The position numbers and the translations under genes were made by a program. Below the pieces are notes generated by a model. The model saw only the letters and a program-made list of their open reading frames with translations, had not been told where the DNA came from and ran no database searches. Below, piece after piece: positions 1-8,960 of a stretch of 64,000 nt of DNA. The DNA comes from CAWJKP01 sp963843465 (GTDB taxonomy: Bacteria; Planctomycetota; Planctomycetia; Pirellulales; Thermoguttaceae), in contig CAWJKP010000003.1 of assembly GCA_963843465.1 (NCBI GenBank), positions 868,001-932,000 on the forward strand. The letters are read 5' to 3'. Numbering within the stretch: the first letter of the stretch is position 1; the number at the start of each line of letters is the position of its first letter.

Positions 1-351
1 GTCGGCCAGGACTCCCGAGCCTAACCCCACGGCCCAGAGCCGAGGAACGGCCCAGCGTCTGGCCGGGTCGAGTTGGAAGACCACCAGGCCGATCAACAAG
101 ATCCCGAATCCATGCCCGAAAGGTTCGGTAATCTGGAGAAACTTCCCCAACCCGGGTGGACAGTGGCGATGAATGCACCACCTGTCCAGGGGGCCGCTGA
201 GTGGCAAGGCGACGAGCGACGCTGCCAGCAGCAGACCGGCCGCCGCCCACGGGCGCCAACCCCGCTGCGCTGGTGTTACGGTGAACAAGCTCTCAGGGGG
301 GCTTTCGCTGCTGGGGCCAGCGGCGCCCTGCTGATCCTCGGACGTGCCCAT
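1..351 (-). CDS. PAP2-family membrane phosphatase, N-terminal part only
   Basis: The minus frame is open from an ATG at 351 to the window edge, 117 codons, so the C-terminal part is missing. A GAGG about 7 nt upstream of the ATG supports this start. The protein has two hydrophobic segments (roughly residues 35-52 and 82-97) separated by a stretch with LDRWCIHRHCPPGL, the usual N-terminal layout of planctomycete PAP2-type lipid or phosphate phosphatases. The catalytic motifs (KX6RP, PSGH, SRX5HX3D) would lie beyond the window, so the family call rests only on the N-terminal pattern. Confidence 0.55.
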   Translation of the reverse strand, partial: MGTSEDQQGAAGPSSESPPESLFTVTPAQRGWRPWAAAGLLLAASLVALPLSGPLDRWCIHRHCPPGLGKFLQITEPFGHGFGILLIGLVVFQLDPARRWAVPRLWAVGLGSGVLAD

Positions 352-493
352 TGCTGGCCTCGAACTGATTAGGGCCGGGAAGAGAATAAGTTGGGCAAAC
401 GAAAAGGACTTATAGCGTTACGGCCGCGGAACGTCCAGGTCAGCGCGTGGGTGGCATGGTTCAACTTGAGTTAATCGTGCGCGTTCCCACCAC

Positions 494-618
494 ATCGTAA
501 CCCGAAGCGTAAGCGAGGGAGAGCCAACGCCTTCCCTCGCTTACGCTTCGGGTTACGATTGTTTCGCTCCGCGAAACAGCGCGGCTTTCGCGGAGCGAAA
601 GGCGACAGTCCGACAGAT
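494..618. repeat. Two adjacent palindromic repeats (families A and B)
   Basis: Positions 494-520 and 533-559 are perfect 27-bp inverted arms (family A, core CCCGAAGCGTAAGCGAGGG). They are followed by family B arms at 562-576 and 586-600 (TTTCGCTCCGCGAAA and its complement) with the family tail GGCGACAGTCCGACAGATA. Family A recurs near 11.2, 44.8, 47.2 and 55.2 kb; family B near 4.5, 25.2 and 56.4 kb. The rest of 352-805 holds no gene I can support. Confidence 0.9.
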
Positions 619-805
619 ATTGATTCGCCGGTCCTTAATCGCTCGGCGTTGGGGTACCCCCGCTCTCGACAACGGCCCCCAACCCCCGGCCCCCGACCCC
701 GCGTCGCCCGGGAGTTGCCATCGGCCCCCGGAAGCGGTAGGATAATGCACAGGGGAGAGGCCGAGTTCTTGCTACCGGGGCGGCAAGAAAGAGCGGGGGA
801 GTATC

Positions 806-2889
806 ATGGCCGCGTCCAAGCACCACCCGCGCGACGAGAAGGAGATCGACTTCTCCGAAGTGCCCGCGACGCCGGTTGTCGCCGACGTGGCCGGCGAGAC
901 TCTCGACCCGAATAGTGCTCCCGTGGTCCGCGCTATTCAGTCGATCATCGGCGAGGCTCTTCGCTTCGGTGCGTCGCAGGTGCTGATCCTGCCGCTGAAG
1001 CAGCGTCTGAAAGTGGCGTATCGTTTGCCCAACGGCGTCTGCTCGCGCGGGGATTATCCGGCCGCGATGATCTACCCGGTGTTGACCAGGTTGATGACGA
1101 TGGTCAACCTGTCCGGATACATCAGGGTCGTGACGGGGGAGAGAAGCGGAAGCTGCACGCGGCGTTCCGCTCGACCAAGCACGGTCTGTTGGCGACGATG
1201 GAGATGGTTCCTGATCCGTCGCTCTTGGAGAGCCTTCGTGCGAAGGCCGGCAGACTGGGTTATCCTTTCGTGGTTCCCGGCCAACAACCGATTGCTGCCG
1301 CGGTTCTGGAGGCCGTGCCCAAGGCGGTTGCCCGGGACAGCGGCCTGCTGCCGCTGGCCTTGGACGGAGAAGTGCTGACGCTGGCGATGAGCGCCCCTCC
1401 CTCGCCCGAGACGCTCGACCGGCTGCGGTTTACCTTGAATCGTCCGCTGGCGGTGGCGCTGGCCCCGGAAGGTATGCTCCGGGTGGCCATCGACAGCGCT
1501 TATGGCGCCGGCGATCCGGAGCTGTTGGCCCCCGAGCTCTGGGAAACTCCGGCGGCGCCCGAGGTGGACGCGGCGGCGGCGGCGCCAGTCCGGCAGCTCC
1601 CCGAGTCCGCCGCCCCGGACCGCCTCGCAGCGGAGCCGTTGATCGCGCAACTCCGCACGGGCCTTCGCGAGAAGATGTTCGAGCTGTTCGAGAGCATTCG
1701 CTCCAGCGCGAAGCTTTGCCGGCTGGAGGCCGCCACGAGGGACCTGGAAGTCGTATTTCCCCAATCGCACCTGGTGTCGTCGATGCCTGCGGCGGCGCGT
1801 CAGTACCTGGAGGACAAGGTCTGGGTGCTGCGGGACGCGATTCTTTCCCGCTTGGAGAACTTCCTGGAGCAGGATGCGCTGGCTCGCTGCCTGGGGATGG
1901 CCTACGGCCAGTACCTCGCCGGCCGCCAATGGGCCGAGGGACAGCGGGTTTCGATCAACCCGGCGACCGGCCGGGACGCCTGGATCAACTTCGTCTACTC
2001 CCTGGCGGTCCGCTCATTCCCGGCCGTCGATTCTAACGGGGCCTTACTGACCTTTCTCACGGAGCACCTCGATCAGCTCTCCGCCAAGGTGGCCTCTCTG
2101 GCCGACGCCCCCAACCTCGTGGTCGATCCCCGCAGCTCGCGCGGCTGGTTGGCACGGCTGGCCAGCCAGACGACCATCGACGAGATGCTGGATTTCGACA
2201 GTTCTCCCATCATCCACCTGCTGGAGCTATTGATCGCCGAGGCCCTGCACGTTCGCGCCTCGGCCATCGCCATCCTGCCGCTGGAGGACCGCGTGGAGGT
2301 GGCCTACCGTGTCCAGAGCGCCGTTTACGCCGGCCAGAGCCTGCACTTAGGGCGGCTCGGTCCGCTCTTGGCACGCCTGCGGATGCTGGCCGAGCTCGAC
2401 GGAGCGTTGAAGATCACGGTGGGGAACAAGGAGCGGCAGTTGCGGGTCGCGCTGTTGACGACGGACCAGGGCCTGGCGGCCCGACTGGAGATCCTGCCCA
2501 ACCTCTCGGCCATCGAGACCTGCAAACGCCAGGCGGCCGAGCTGGGCTACCCGCTGGTGCAACTCGGCGACGTGAAGATCTCGGCAAGTCTCTTGAAACT
2601 GCTCCCCAAAGCGGTGGCCTGGAAGAAGAAAGTGTTGCCCCTGAGAGTCCAGGACGGTAAGTTAAGGGTCGTATTCGGTACCCCGCCGACGAAACGCAGG
2701 GAGGACGAGCTGCGACTGATCTTCAACCATTTGATCACGGTGGCCATGGCGCCGGAAGACGAGATCCTCGCCGCCATTTACCGGCATTACCACCCGGCGA
2801 TCGCCGAGACCGCCGCCTCGCCGCTGGCCATGTCGCTGCTGGGGCCATCCGAGCCGGGCCGTGTCGGCCCGGATGCGGCCGGCGCCTGA
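806..2889 (+). CDS. GspE/PilB N-terminal-domain protein with two N2-MshEN units and no ATPase core (frameshifted)
   Basis: The product is about 694 aa once a single frame change is allowed. The ATG at 806 follows GGGGGAG. Two similar units are visible: residues about 30-230 and about 465-680. Each starts with a region like the N2 domain of type II secretion/type IV pilus ATPases (APVVRAIQSIIGEALRFGAS; SPIIHLLELLIAEALHVRAS) followed by an MshEN-like domain (RLGYPFV...LPLALDG; ELGYPLV...LPLRVQDG). A helical region of unknown type lies between them. There is no Walker A or B, so it cannot be a motor by itself; a c-di-GMP or partner-binding regulatory role is inference. The frame changes by -1 at the G5 run at 1135-1139, and alignment of the two units supports one missing base there. 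It stands alone, without pilus genes nearby. Confidence 0.7.
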
Positions 2890-2892
2890 GGT

Positions 2893-3034
2893 CCGGCCGA
2901 AGAATAACTTCCGCCTGTAGGGAACGCCCTCCGTGGCGTTCCGGGAGTTCGGACCACCTTTCCGCAGGCCACGGAACGCCACGGAGGGCGTTCCCTACAG
3001 AGTGTTCGAAATGCGGAAGTTATTTTTCGGCCGG
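2893..3034. repeat. Nested palindrome
   Basis: Inner arms 2915-2943 and 2972-3000 are a perfect 29-bp inverted repeat (GGAACGCCCTCCGTGGCGTTCC core). Outer arms 2893-2914 and 3013-3034 (CCGGCCGAAGAATAACTTCC) pair with one mismatch. The inner palindrome therefore sits inside a second one. It begins 4 bp after the preceding stop codon. Confidence 0.9.
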
Positions 3035-3202
3035 TCCTGAGGATGCGTTGGCCACCAGAGTCAAGGAGTGCGGAGTTTTCGGAGACCACCGTATCCTGCG
3101 GATCGTGAACCCATCCGGGCCGACACGGCCCGACTCGGCCTGCTGACCCCTGATCGACTGCGACAGTTCCCCCACCCCAAACCCCACCCGGAGCGACGAA
3201 CC

Positions 3203-4451
3203 ATGCAAGAGCGCGAAACCATCCAACGGCGACATTTCCTCGGCAGCGCGGCGGCAGCGGCCGCGTCGGCAACGATGTGGGGGAGCGGACTGGCCCTGGC
3301 GGCCGACTCGCCGACGCCCCCGCCCGCCCAACGCAAGATCAAGGTCGGCCTGGTCGGCTGCGGCGGCCGGGGAAGCTGGATCGCCGGCCTCTTCCACCAG
3401 CACGGTGGGTACCAGTTCCTGGCGGCGGCCGACTACTTCCAGGACCGGGCCGAGAAGACCGGCGCCTCGCTGGGAGTGGACAAGTCGAAGTGCTTCTCCG
3501 GCCTGTCGGCCTACAAGCGGCTGATCGCCAGCGGCGTGGAGGCCGTGATCCTGGAGACCCCGCCCTACTTCTTCCCCGAACACGCGGAAGCGGCCGTCCA
3601 GGCCGGCCTGCACGTCTACATGGCCAAGCCGGTCGCCGTCGACGCGCCGGGCGCGGTGAAGATCGGGGCCCTCGGCAAAAAGGCGACGCAGGACCATCGC
3701 GTCTTCCTGGTCGATTACCAGATGTGGACCGACCCGGTGAATCTCGCGGTCTACCAGCGAATCCGCGACGGCGGGCTGGGCAAGCTCGAGAATGGTCTTC
3801 TCGGTGGGCACCAGCGGCGGCGGCGGCTTCAACGATCCGCCGCTTACCGGCAATCTGGAAAACCGCCTGACGAACCTGATTTGGGTCAACGACAACGCGC
3901 TGGGCTGCGGCTACATCGGCAATTTCGACATCCACGTGATCGACGCCATCATCTGGGCCCTGGGCAAGCGCCCCGTCTCCGCCTTCGGCGCCGGCGGACG
4001 CTTCCGCAAGGATCCCCACGGCGATTCCTTCGACACCAACTTCGTCACCTACACCTTCGACGACGGCCTGGCCTGGAATCACGAAAGCGCCGCCGGACCA
4101 ACCCACGACTGGCTCAAACAGGGCTCCCTGGAAGGCTCGATCCAGGGCAGCGACGCGGCCGCCCGGCTGTCGTACTGGGGCAAGGCCTACCTCCGCGGCG
4201 GTCCAAAACACTTCGGCGGCGGGCAGGTAGAAAATCTCTACGAGGCCGGCGCCAAGCGCAACATCGCCGCCTTCTACGAAAACGTCCTCGGCGGCAACTA
4301 TGGCAACCAGACGGCCCAGCGCTCCGTGGATTGCACCTTGACCTGCATCCTCGGCCGCCAAGCCGCCCGCCGCGGCGCGCTGCTGACCATGGACCAGGTC
4401 ATCAAGGAGAACAAGCGGCTGGAAATCGACCTCAAGGGTCTTAAAGCCTGA
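3203..4451 (+). CDS. Tat-exported Gfo/Idh/MocA-family oxidoreductase (frameshifted)
   Basis: About 415 aa after correcting one frame change. ATG 3203 follows a GGAG. Residues 8-33 form a Tat signal (RRHFLGSAAAAAASA), so the enzyme acts outside the cytoplasm. The Rossmann motif GCGGRG is at residues 52-57 and an EKP-like AKP at 141-143. The C-terminal half shows the GFO/IDH beta-sheet domain (DIHVIDAIIWALG, DGLAWNHES). Such proteins are numerous in planctomycetes and usually act on sugars or inositols; the substrate is unknown. At 3791 one extra A separates the codons for GLGKLE and MVFSVG, moving the frame by +1. Both halves are well conserved, so a sequence error is more likely than decay. 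Confidence 0.85.
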
Positions 4452-4485
4452 AACCTTGGCGATCCGGCCGCCGGCCCCTAAGGAC

Positions 4486-4575
4486 CGGCGAATCGACATC
4501 TGTCGGATTGTCGCCTTTCGCTCCGCGAAAGCCGCGTTCTTTCGCGGAGCGAAAGGCGACACTTGTTTCTGCGCC
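4486..4575. repeat. Family B palindrome, full-length copy
   Basis: Arms 4510-4531 and 4539-4560 are a perfect 22-bp inverted repeat. The roughly 90-bp element, including the flanks ATCTGTCGGATTG and CACTTGTTTCTGCGCCG, is nearly identical to 25165-25254, which defines it as a discrete dispersed unit. Confidence 0.9.
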
Positions 4576-4580
4576 GGCCC

Positions 4581-4826
4581 CTAGGCGGCCTTCTGCTCTT
4601 GGGCGGTCCCCAGGCTGACGGTTCGCAACAACTCTCCACCGGCGCCGTAGAACTCGATCAGGCCGCTGTCTGCCGACCAGGTGGCCCGCAGCGGGCCGCA
4701 GCGAAACCGCTGGCCGACGAAACGGCCGTCTTGAAGAAGCGTGGTACGCGTGACCAGCTTCGGACATAGCGCGCCAAGCTCGAGGAAACCGCTGGTCACA
4801 AACTGGAATGTCGGTTCGGGCCGCAT
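4581..4826 (-). CDS. Small conserved-looking hypothetical protein
   Basis: An 81-aa protein of unknown function with a balanced, globular composition (TFQFVTSGFLELGALCPKLV near the N-terminus, then FRCGPLRATWSADSGLIEFY). It has no signal peptide or membrane segment. A GGGATGG precedes the ATG. It sits downstream of the LOG gene on the same strand, after a 119-bp gap. It is annotated because its codon pattern looks real and no better frame competes. Confidence 0.55.
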   Translation of the reverse strand: MRPEPTFQFVTSGFLELGALCPKLVTRTTLLQDGRFVGQRFRCGPLRATWSADSGLIEFYGAGGELLRTVSLGTAQEQKAA

Positions 4827-4945
4827 GATGCCATCCCAAGGTTAGGGCCTGTCCTGACAGACAGACCATCGGCCAATTCGCCGCTTGGGATCGACCTTCC
4901 TTGTAGCCGCGGCCCATCCGCCCCAGCTTGCCGATCTTCGCAAAC

Positions 4946-5539
4946 TCAAAGCTCGAAGCGCTCGATCCACTTTTCCAGCGGCGCAGCGCGGTAGCCGGCC
5001 AACAGGTCCAGCATCCGCTGGGGATCTTCTTCCACCAGCACCAGCAAGCGATGCGGACCGGCGACAAACTGCTCGCTCACGGCGTGGTCGAACAGCTCCA
5101 GCAGGGCGTCGTAGAAGCCGGCTACGTTCAACAGTCCACAGGGCTTGGCGTGCAGCCCGAGCTGGGCCCAGGTGAGCGCTTCGCAAAACTCTTCCAAGGT
5201 GCCGAAACCGCCGGGCAGGGCGAGGAAGGCGTCGGACAGGTCGGCCATCAGGGCCTTCCGCTGGTGCATCGAGTCGACCACGCGCAGCTCGGTCAGTCCG
5301 CGGTGGGCCAGCTCCTTGGCGACCAGGGCCTGGGGGATCACGCCGATCGCCCGCCCCCCGGCGGTCAGCACCGCATCGGCCAGCACGCCCATCAAGCCCA
5401 CGCGTCCGCCGCCGAAAACCAGCTCCGTTCCCCGCCGCGCCAGGGCGACGCCCAGGGAGTGCGCCGCCTCGCGATAAATGGGCCGTATGCCCTCGCTGGA
5501 GCCGCAGAAGACGCAAACTCTTTCGATTTTGGATTTCAG
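4946..5539 (-). CDS. LOG-family protein (putative nucleoside 5'-monophosphate phosphoribohydrolase)
   Basis: About 197 aa. It carries the two hallmark motifs of LOG/lysine-decarboxylase-like proteins: GGGRVGLMG and PGGFGTLEE (the PGGxGTxxE signature). Known members cleave cytokinin riboside monophosphates or similar nucleotides to free base and ribose 5-phosphate; the substrate here is unknown. No ATG or GTG lies near the conserved N-terminus (ERVCVFCGSS). The best in-frame initiator is a CTG at 5539 whose last two bases are also the first two of the upstream lysC stop (CTGA overlap), suggesting translational coupling. Upstream in-frame codons only read lysC out of frame. Confidence 0.85.
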   Translation of the reverse strand: MKSKIERVCVFCGSSEGIRPIYREAAHSLGVALARRGTELVFGGGRVGLMGVLADAVLTAGGRAIGVIPQALVAKELAHRGLTELRVVDSMHQRKALMADLSDAFLALPGGFGTLEEFCEALTWAQLGLHAKPCGLLNVAGFYDALLELFDHAVSEQFVAGPHRLLVLVEEDPQRMLDLLAGYRAAPLEKWIERFEL

Positions 5540-7353
5540 ACCATCATCCCGGCAAACTCGCGGCGGAGAACTTCCCGGGCCTGCGGGCCCTTCTCGCCAT
5601 CGACGACCACGTTGATCCGCACTTCGCTGGTGTTGATCATGTCCACGTTGATGCCCACCGCCGCCAAGGACTGGAACATCCGCGTGGCCACGTCCGTGTG
5701 GCTCTTCATGCCCACGCCGGTGACGGAGAGCTTGGCGACGCGGGGACAATGCGTGGGGGCGGGACAGGCGAAACCTTCGGCCAGCCTCGCGGCGATCGCC
5801 AGACCTTTTTCCAGCTCGGTCTGCGGCACGGTGAAACTCAGGTTGGCGTGCCCGCTGCGGCCCACGCTCTGCACGATCATGTCCACCACGATCCCGCCCT
5901 CGGCGATCTCGTCGAAGACCTGGGCGGCCAGACCGGGCGTGTCCGGCACCTTCAACAACGTGATCCGGGCCTGCGTCTCGTCCAGCGAGATGTCCTCGAT
6001 GATCAGGTCTTCCATGCCCTCCAGCCGGGCGATCAGGGCGCCGTTGGGAGCCCGTGCGCCGCGGGCGAGGGGCGTGCCGCCGGCGGCATCGTAGGACGGA
6101 TTGGCAATCCGTCCTACAGCGGGCGCATTGAGCCGCGCCGGCTCGTCGGCCAGGCCGAAGGCCTCGTGGACGGTCCGCAAGGCCTCCAGGGCATGTTCCC
6201 GGGCCACCAGCACCGAGATCTTGATCTCGCTGGTGGTGATCATCTGGATGTTGATCCCCTTCTCGGCCAAGGCGCGGAACATCCGCTGGGCCACGCCGGG
6301 CTGCGTGGCCATCCCCAGGCCGACCACCGAGACCTTGGCCACGTTGTCGTCGTAGTCGCAGCCCTCCGCGCCCAATTCCTTGACCGCCTCGTCCACCGCC
6401 CGCAGCGTGCCCGGCAGCTCGCCGCGCAGCGCCGTGAAGGAGATCTCGGCCAGCCCGTTGGTGCCCACGTTCTGCACGATCATGTCGATGCCGATGTTCC
6501 TGGCGGCGATCCGCTGGAAGATGCAGATCGCGGCGCCGGGCCGGTCCGGCACGCCCAGCACCGTCAGCCGGGCTTCGTCCTTGGCCACCGCCGCCCCGCA
6601 GACCGGCTGGTCGGGCGACTCCGGCTGGGCCACGATCATCGTTCCCGGGCTGTCGCTGAAACTCGAGCGGACGTGGACCGGCACGCCGAACTTCTTGGCA
6701 AACTCGATCGAGCGGTTGTGCATCACGCCGGCCCCTACGCTGGCCAGCTCGAGCATCTCGTCGTAGCTGATCTGGCGGAGCTTGCGGGCCTCGGGGACGA
6801 CCCGCGGATCGGTGGTGTAGACGCCGTCCACGTCGGTGTAGATCTCGCAGGCGTCGGCCCCCAGGGTCGCGGCCAGGGCCACCGCCGTGGTGTCGCTGCC
6901 GCCGCGGCCCAGGGTGGTAATGTTGTCGTCCTGGTCGGTCCCCTGGAACCCGGCGGCGATCACGATCTGCCCGGCGTCCAGGGCCTGGCGAAGGCGATGG
7001 GTGGAGATCGACTGGATGCGGGCTTTGGTGTGCGTGCTGTCGGTGAGGATGCCCATCTGGGCCCCCGTCATGCTCACCGCCTGGTGCCCGAGATGGTGAA
7101 TCGCCATGGCCATCAAGGCCACGCTCACCTGCTCGCCGGTGGACAACAGCATGTCCATTTCCCGCGCCGGCGGCTCGTCGGTGATCTGGCGGGCCAGGTC
7201 GATCAGCATGTCCGTGTTGTGACCCATGGCGCTGACCACCGCCACCACCTGGTTGCCCTCCTTGTAGGCGCGGATCGCCTTGCGGGCCGCGGAAAGGATC
7301 TTCTGGCTGTCAGCAACGCTCGTTCCGCCAAACTTCTGCACGATCAGGGACAT
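5536..7353 (-). CDS. lysC: Aspartate kinase with C-terminal ACT repeats
   Basis: 605 aa, catalysing ATP-dependent phosphorylation of aspartate, the first step toward Lys, Thr and Met. The kinase domain (residues 1 to about 245) begins with VQKFGGTSV and contains TLGRGGSDTTA and YTDVDGVYTTDPR. The regulatory region holds repeated ACT modules (ICIFQRIAARNIGIDMIVQN; GINIQMITTSEIKISVLV; IVVDMIVQSV; GINVDMINTSEVRINVVV), consistent with feedback control. Between ACT pairs, at about residues 405-430, lies a non-conserved linker that includes an in-frame palindromic repeat (6091-6117). It lies in the minus operon hom-apgM-lysC-LOG. No clear Shine-Dalgarno precedes ATG 7353. Confidence 0.95.
   Translation of the reverse strand: MSLIVQKFGGTSVADSQKILSAARKAIRAYKEGNQVVAVVSAMGHNTDMLIDLARQITDEPPAREMDMLLSTGEQVSVALMAMAIHHLGHQAVSMTGAQMGILTDSTHTKARIQSISTHRLRQALDAGQIVIAAGFQGTDQDDNITTLGRGGSDTTAVALAATLGADACEIYTDVDGVYTTDPRVVPEARKLRQISYDEMLELASVGAGVMHNRSIEFAKKFGVPVHVRSSFSDSPGTMIVAQPESPDQPVCGAAVAKDEARLTVLGVPDRPGAAICIFQRIAARNIGIDMIVQNVGTNGLAEISFTALRGELPGTLRAVDEAVKELGAEGCDYDDNVAKVSVVGLGMATQPGVAQRMFRALAEKGINIQMITTSEIKISVLVAREHALEALRTVHEAFGLADEPARLNAPAVGRIANPSYDAAGGTPLARGARAPNGALIARLEGMEDLIIEDISLDETQARITLLKVPDTPGLAAQVFDEIAEGGIVVDMIVQSVGRSGHANLSFTVPQTELEKGLAIAARLAEGFACPAPTHCPRVAKLSVTGVGMKSHTDVATRMFQSLAAVGINVDMINTSEVRINVVVDGEKGPQAREVLRREFAGMMV
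6091..6117. repeat. Family E palindrome inside lysC
   Basis: Arms GTAGGACGGATTG and its complement surround a single central base. It reads as VGRIANPSY within the lysC product and keeps the frame open. The same core occurs twice at 10392-10452, outside any conserved coding region. Confidence 0.85.
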
Positions 7354-7363
7354 GGGAGTGAAG

Positions 7364-7562
7364 TAGTGGTCAGTGGTCAGTGATTAGCAAAGCAGGGTGG
7401 GACAAGCTCGCGCCAGCGGCGCCGGCCCACCAATCCTGCCAGATCCTGGTGGGCCGGCGGCCGCCACGGCGGCCTGGTCCCACCCTACATTCTCTTTGGA
7501 CATCTTCCTTTCGTCCTTCGTCTTTCCTCACTGACCACTAACCGCTGACCGCTGACCACTAA
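7364..7562. repeat. Heptamer arms around a family C palindrome
   Basis: A 7-bp-period tract (GTGGTCAGTGGTCAGTGATTAG) at 7364-7386 and its complementary tract (CTGACCACTAACCGCTGACC) at 7529-7562 flank family C, 7394-7488 (AGGGTGGGACAAG ... CCTGGTCCCACCCTAC). The right arm overlaps the end of apgM, supplying its last codons. No separate gene is seen between lysC and apgM. Confidence 0.85.
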
Positions 7563-8754
7563 TGAAGTGCCCCATCAGCCGCCAGCCTTCGTCAAAGACC
7601 AGCGAGCTTCGGGCGGCCGTGGGATCGTCGTAGCTGGTCGCCGCGTCGGGCGCGATCCCCGCGCCGGCAAGGGCGAAGGGAACGTAACCGTGACTGTGGG
7701 TCTTCGTCCGCAGCGGCGTGGGATGGTCGGGAGAGACAAGGATGCGGTACTCGCCGTAGCCCTCCAGGGCCTTATGGAGCGGTCCCACGATGTGCCGGTC
7801 GATCTCTTCCAGGGCCTGGATTTTGGCATCCGCCCGGCCTTCATGGGAGGCCTCGTCGGTGGCCTCGACGTGGACGCAGACCAGGTCGACCTCCGCCAGC
7901 GCCTGGACCGCGTAACGGCCCTTGGCCGCATAATCCGTGTCGAGATAACCGGTCGCGCCAGGCACCTCGATCCGCCGCCAGCCGAGCAGCATCGCCAGTC
8001 CGCGGAGCAGATCGACCGCCGTGATCATCGCGCCCTGCTTGCCGTAAAGCTCGGCAAAGGGCGTCAGATGCGGCGTGCTCCCCAGGCCCCAGAGCCAAAC
8101 GTTGGTCGCCGGAAGCTTTCCCTGCTGCCGCCGGGCGACGTTCACCGGATGATCGGCCAGCACGGCCACGCTCTCGCCCATCAACTGGCTCAGCAAATCG
8201 CTTCCCGGGCCGCGGGGATAATCTTCCAGGACCGACTTGTCCGTCAGGTCGTGGGGCGGAGTGCTCCGCGTGTCTCGGGAAAAGGGCGCCGGCTGGCCCG
8301 ATCCGCGATAGAGCATCAGGTTGCGGTAGCTCACGCCCGGGTAGAACTGGAGCCGGTCGGAGCCCAGCTTCTCCTGCACGGCGCGGAGCAGCTCGGTCGC
8401 CTCGACGGTGGAGATGTGGCCGGCAGTGAAGCTCCGCATCACCTGGTCCTGGACGGTGACCAGGTTGCAGCGGACGGCCCAATCGTCGGGACCGAGCTGG
8501 ATCCCTTGGGCGGCGGCTTCCAGGGGGGCCCGGCCGGTGAAATGTTCGTGGGGGTTGTAGCCCAAGAGACTGAGATTGGCCACGTCGGAACCTGCCGGGA
8601 GATCGTCGGGCACGTTGTTGGCCCGGCCCACCACGCCCGCCCGGGCAACGGCGTCCATCGCCGGAATCCGCGCCGCCTCCAGCGGCGTCTTCCCGCCCAG
8701 CGACTCCTGGGGCTCGTCCGCGCTGCCGTCGGGAATAATAATCGCGTATTTCAT
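7528..8754 (-). CDS. apgM: 2,3-bisphosphoglycerate-independent phosphoglycerate mutase, ApgM type
   Basis: About 408 aa. The N-terminus MKYAIIIPDGSADEPQ, the SDVANLSLLGYNP motif (metal-binding Ser region) and the late metal-binding segments (HVEATDEASHEG; SPDHPTP) are typical of archaeal-type iPGAMs of the alkaline phosphatase superfamily. It interconverts 3- and 2-phosphoglycerate. In many bacteria ApgM-like proteins sit beside homoserine genes and some have been proposed as homoserine kinases (ThrB-like); the position between hom and lysC fits that alternative. ATG 8754 is preferred because it begins the conserved N-terminus, but ATG 8760 is possible. The final residues (ISGQRSAVSGQ) come from the heptamer repeat. 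Confidence 0.88.
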   Translation of the reverse strand: MKYAIIIPDGSADEPQESLGGKTPLEAARIPAMDAVARAGVVGRANNVPDDLPAGSDVANLSLLGYNPHEHFTGRAPLEAAAQGIQLGPDDWAVRCNLVTVQDQVMRSFTAGHISTVEATELLRAVQEKLGSDRLQFYPGVSYRNLMLYRGSGQPAPFSRDTRSTPPHDLTDKSVLEDYPRGPGSDLLSQLMGESVAVLADHPVNVARRQQGKLPATNVWLWGLGSTPHLTPFAELYGKQGAMITAVDLLRGLAMLLGWRRIEVPGATGYLDTDYAAKGRYAVQALAEVDLVCVHVEATDEASHEGRADAKIQALEEIDRHIVGPLHKALEGYGEYRILVSPDHPTPLRTKTHSHGYVPFALAGAGIAPDAATSYDDPTAARSSLVFDEGWRLMGHFISGQRSAVSGQ

Positions 8755-8761
8755 GGTCATG

Positions 8762-8960
8762 CAGCCGGCGTGGCCGCCGGGGCTAACACGCAACCACTCA
8801 CCACTCACCACTCACCACTCGCCACTCGCCACTCGCCACTCGCCACTCGCCACTCGCCACTCGCCACTCGCCACTCGCCACTCGTCACTCGCCACTCGCC
8901 ACTCGCCACTCGCCACTCGCCACTCGCCACTCGCCACTCGCCACTCGCCACTCGCCACTC
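8762..8960. repeat. Heptanucleotide tandem array (CCACTCG, about 24 units) next to a half family D repeat
   Basis: From about 8793 to 8960 the sequence is an almost pure 7-bp tandem (CCACTCA, then CCACTCG with one CACTCGT variant). It ends exactly at the hom stop codon. Positions 8762-8788 carry half of family D (GCCGGCGTGGCCGCCGGGGC). There are no spacers, so it is a minisatellite rather than a CRISPR. Confidence 0.95.

Noticed and set aside
806..2889. Type IV pilus or type II secretion ATPase
   Set aside because: Only N-terminal domains are present; no Walker A, Walker B, Asp or His boxes are found in either frame.
5698..7383. 561-codon plus-strand frame over lysC
   Set aside because: Shadow of lysC; composition is Gly/Asp/His/Arg-rich and without folds.
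8793..8960. CRISPR array
   Set aside because: Seven-base units without spacers and no cas genes; it is a minisatellite.
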